Below, one piece after another: positions 6,801-7,302 of a stretch of DNA of 7,302 nucleotides; positions within the stretch are counted from its first letter, which is position 1, and every line of letters starts with the position of its first letter. A program made the position numbers and the translations under genes. The notes under the pieces were generated by a model, which was not told the origin of the DNA, did no database searches, and saw nothing but the letters and a program-made list of their open reading frames with translations. The stretch comes from Verrucomicrobiota bacterium (GTDB lineage: Bacteria > Verrucomicrobiota > Verrucomicrobiae > Chthoniobacterales > UBA10450), in NCBI GenBank assembly GCA_003219495.1, contig QHOZ01000222.1:1-7302 (forward strand). Direction: 5' to 3'.

Positions 6801-7302
6801 CAAACCGGTCGTCGGCTCGTCGAAGATGAAAAGATTCCCGTGACCGCTGCCGCCATTTTTTCCGCGCTCCGTATTTTTCGAGTCGGCCAAATGCCGAACG
6901 AGCTTTAAACGCTGCGATTCGCCGCCGCTGAGCGTGTTCAATGGCTGGCCAAGACGCAAATATCCGAGACCGACCTCATCGAGAACATCGAGCGGCTCGG
7001 AAAGCGTTTTCAATTCGCCGGTCTGCGCGAAAAACTGAATCGCTTCGTGCACGGTGAGCTCGAGCACATCGTGAATCGATTTGTCGTGGAATTTGATTTT
7101 CAAAACGTGCGGCTGAAATCGTTTTCCTTCGCACTCGGCGCAGCGCACGTAGAGATCGCTCAGGAATTGCATCTCGATCTTTTCGAAGCCGGTTCCGGAG
7201 CAGCGCTCGCAACGGCCGCTGCCGGAATTGAACGAGAACGCGCTCGCAGTCAGACCTTGTGCGAGCGCTTCCGGTTGGCCCGCGAACAATTCGCGGACGC
7301 GA
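3840..7302 (-). CDS. uvrA: Double-length excinuclease ABC subunit A (tandem UvrA fusion, 5' end missing)
   Basis: ATP-driven DNA damage sensor that loads UvrB at lesions in nucleotide excision repair. The frame runs off the right edge (reading RVRE before the TTG at 7289, which is internal), so at least 1,153 residues are visible. Residues are numbered from that TTG. Unit 1, C-terminal half: zinc module Cys27/30/50/53, signature LSGGESQR at 120-127, Walker B FDEP at 156-159. A linker spans about 241-272. Unit 2 is complete: Walker [10 protein letters not shown] 307-315, UvrB-binding region about 405-500, zinc module Cys524/527/548/551, signature 676-683, Walker B LDEP 701-704, second Walker A 830-838, zinc module Cys931/934/954/957, signature 1021-1028, last Walker B LEEP 1059-1062. 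An ordinary UvrA is about 940 residues, so the whole protein is probably near 1,900. Known parallel: Chlamydia UvrA of about 1,790 residues. Oddities: shortened insertion domain in unit 2 and Asp-to-Glu in the last Walker B. The frame shows no break between units. Confidence 0.95.
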   Translation of the reverse strand, partial: RVRELFAGQPEALAQGLTASAFSFNSGSGRCERCSGTGFEKIEMQFLSDLYVRCAECEGKRFQPHVLKIKFHDKSIHDVLELTVHEAIQFFAQTGELKTLSEPLDVLDEVGLGYLRLGQPLNTLSGGESQRLKLVRHLADSKNTERGKNGGSGHGNLFIFDEPTTGLHFDDVAMLLKVFQRLVDAGHSLIVIEHNLEVIKSADWIVDLGPEAGDEGGEVVGVGTPEQIAKIDNSHTGRFLGAVLETKRRKTDSSRRFNVVDVDEFARAAETPPRFKINGTNGAIGIHGAREHNLKNIDVNIPRDQMVVITGLSGSGKSTLAFDILFAEGQRRFLDSMSPYARQFVEQLEKPDVDLVTGLPPSVAIEQRVTRGGGKSTVATVTEVYHFLRLLFAKTGTQFCPQCDLPVEKQSLAAIVKQIEAAAKRGPIKVLAPLVKARKGFHTDVARWAERQCFDTLLVDGQLIPIAQFRRLARFKEHTISVVVGVIDAKRIAKARNLAQRALDIGRGTAHLLDAKNNLTVMSTEMSCPNCGRAFEELDPRLFSFNSPHGACEECGGFGEIWDQEFQTGEDQGSDSVIESELAAERESEWIDATEAHECPRCHGSRINEVARHVRVQGMAIDQFTNLSASEAADKIDKLKFTGTQETIAADLVPEIRQRLRFMENVGLGYLALGRSAKTLSGGESQRIRLAAQLGSNLRGVLYVLDEPTIGLHPRDNLRLLDTLEALREKGNSLVIVEHDDETMRRADHIVDLGPRAGIHGGEVVATGTLRDIERAKNSETGRCLKEPMQHPTRESRRSLRSVEKWIEIHGARANNLKNVDVRFPVGRLSVITGISGSGKSTLMHDVLLPAVIEDLENKKHRENGDLFKLVSGTEEIEAVYEVDQSPIGKTSRSTPGTYIKVFDEIRNLYAQLPVSRVRGYSASRFSFNAEGGRCETCKGQGVIKLEMNFLPEALVPCEDCGGRRYNPQTLEVLYNDKSIGDVMDMTIEEAAEFFSAYPKIARPLTLLVETGLGYLKLGQPSPTLSGGEAQRLKLVTQLKRGVGRATNERLRKMRKASMLYLLEEPTIGLHMADVDLLLKVLHRLVDEGNTVIVIEHNVSVMAEADYLVDLGPEAGAEGGKIVATGTPEQVAKNKTSRTAPFLRNVLNRSSAR
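3858..4577 (-). repeat. UvrA unit 2, C-terminal ATPase half (copy 2)
   Basis: Paralogue of positions 6570-7302 within the same gene. It carries RFSFN, a zinc module with the same 19-residue spacing, LSGGEAQR and a Walker B reading [12 protein letters not shown]. The copies have diverged well beyond any recent duplication, so the doubling is old. Unlike copy 1, the Walker B aspartate is replaced by glutamate (GAA at 4110-4112). Confidence 0.85.
6474..6569 (-). other. Inter-unit linker of the fused UvrA
   Basis: About 32 residues (241-272: basic KRRK, then polar and acidic [14 protein letters not shown]) join the end of UvrA unit 1 to the first ATPase core of unit 2 ([15 protein letters not shown]). 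The stretch matches no UvrA domain I know and contains no stop, start-rich junction or ribosome site, which supports a true protein fusion and argues against two adjacent genes. Confidence 0.75.
6570..7302 (-). repeat. UvrA unit 1, C-terminal ATPase half (copy 1)
   Basis: This part encodes the distal half of the first UvrA unit: FSFN, the C-x2-C-x19-C-x2-C zinc module, LSGGESQR and [13 protein letters not shown], ending at LGAVL. It is the paralogue of positions 3858-4577, and by eye roughly half the residues agree. Its Walker B keeps the canonical Asp (157) and Glu (158), so this ATPase site looks intact on the evidence visible; its Walker A is outside the window. Confidence 0.85.

Overview
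The window looks like a chromosomal segment of a GC-rich bacterium of the Planctomycetota-Verrucomicrobiota-Chlamydiota (PVC) group, most likely a soil-type Verrucomicrobiota. The main reason is a double-length UvrA, an architecture I recall from Chlamydia and relatives. The taxonomic call is an inference from gene architecture and style; there is no marker RNA in the window.

Layout, left to right. At positions 2-721 (+) is the 3' part of an ATP-dependent DNA ligase of the LigC type, cut by the left edge. It converges on a five-gene minus-strand block with only 3 bases between the two stop codons. In its own reading direction (right to left) that block is: uvrA (cut by the right edge, ending at 3840), lgt (3826-2888), exbB-like (2846-2088), exbD-like (2091-1675) and a tonB-like gene (1672-725). 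Gaps are 13, 41, -4 and 2 bases, so the last three genes are almost certainly translated together and the whole block may be one transcript. No tRNA, rRNA, CRISPR array, insertion sequence, phage gene or stand-alone intergenic region longer than 41 bases is present.

How the genes work together. UvrA finds bulky DNA lesions for nucleotide excision repair, and the ligase seals nicks in repair. Lgt attaches the diacylglyceryl group to lipoproteins at the inner membrane. ExbB, ExbD and TonB form a proton-driven motor that transmits inner-membrane energy to the outer membrane. The window thus joins DNA repair to envelope biogenesis in one gene string.

The most noteworthy points are in the two largest systems. 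UvrA carries the C-terminal half of one UvrA unit, a linker of about 30 residues, and then a complete second unit. That second unit has lost most of the insertion domain and has Glu in place of Asp in its last Walker B motif. The ExbB-like protein has Gly where E. coli ExbB has the functionally important Glu176. No wholly new system was found; most of the window is ordinary housekeeping sequence.
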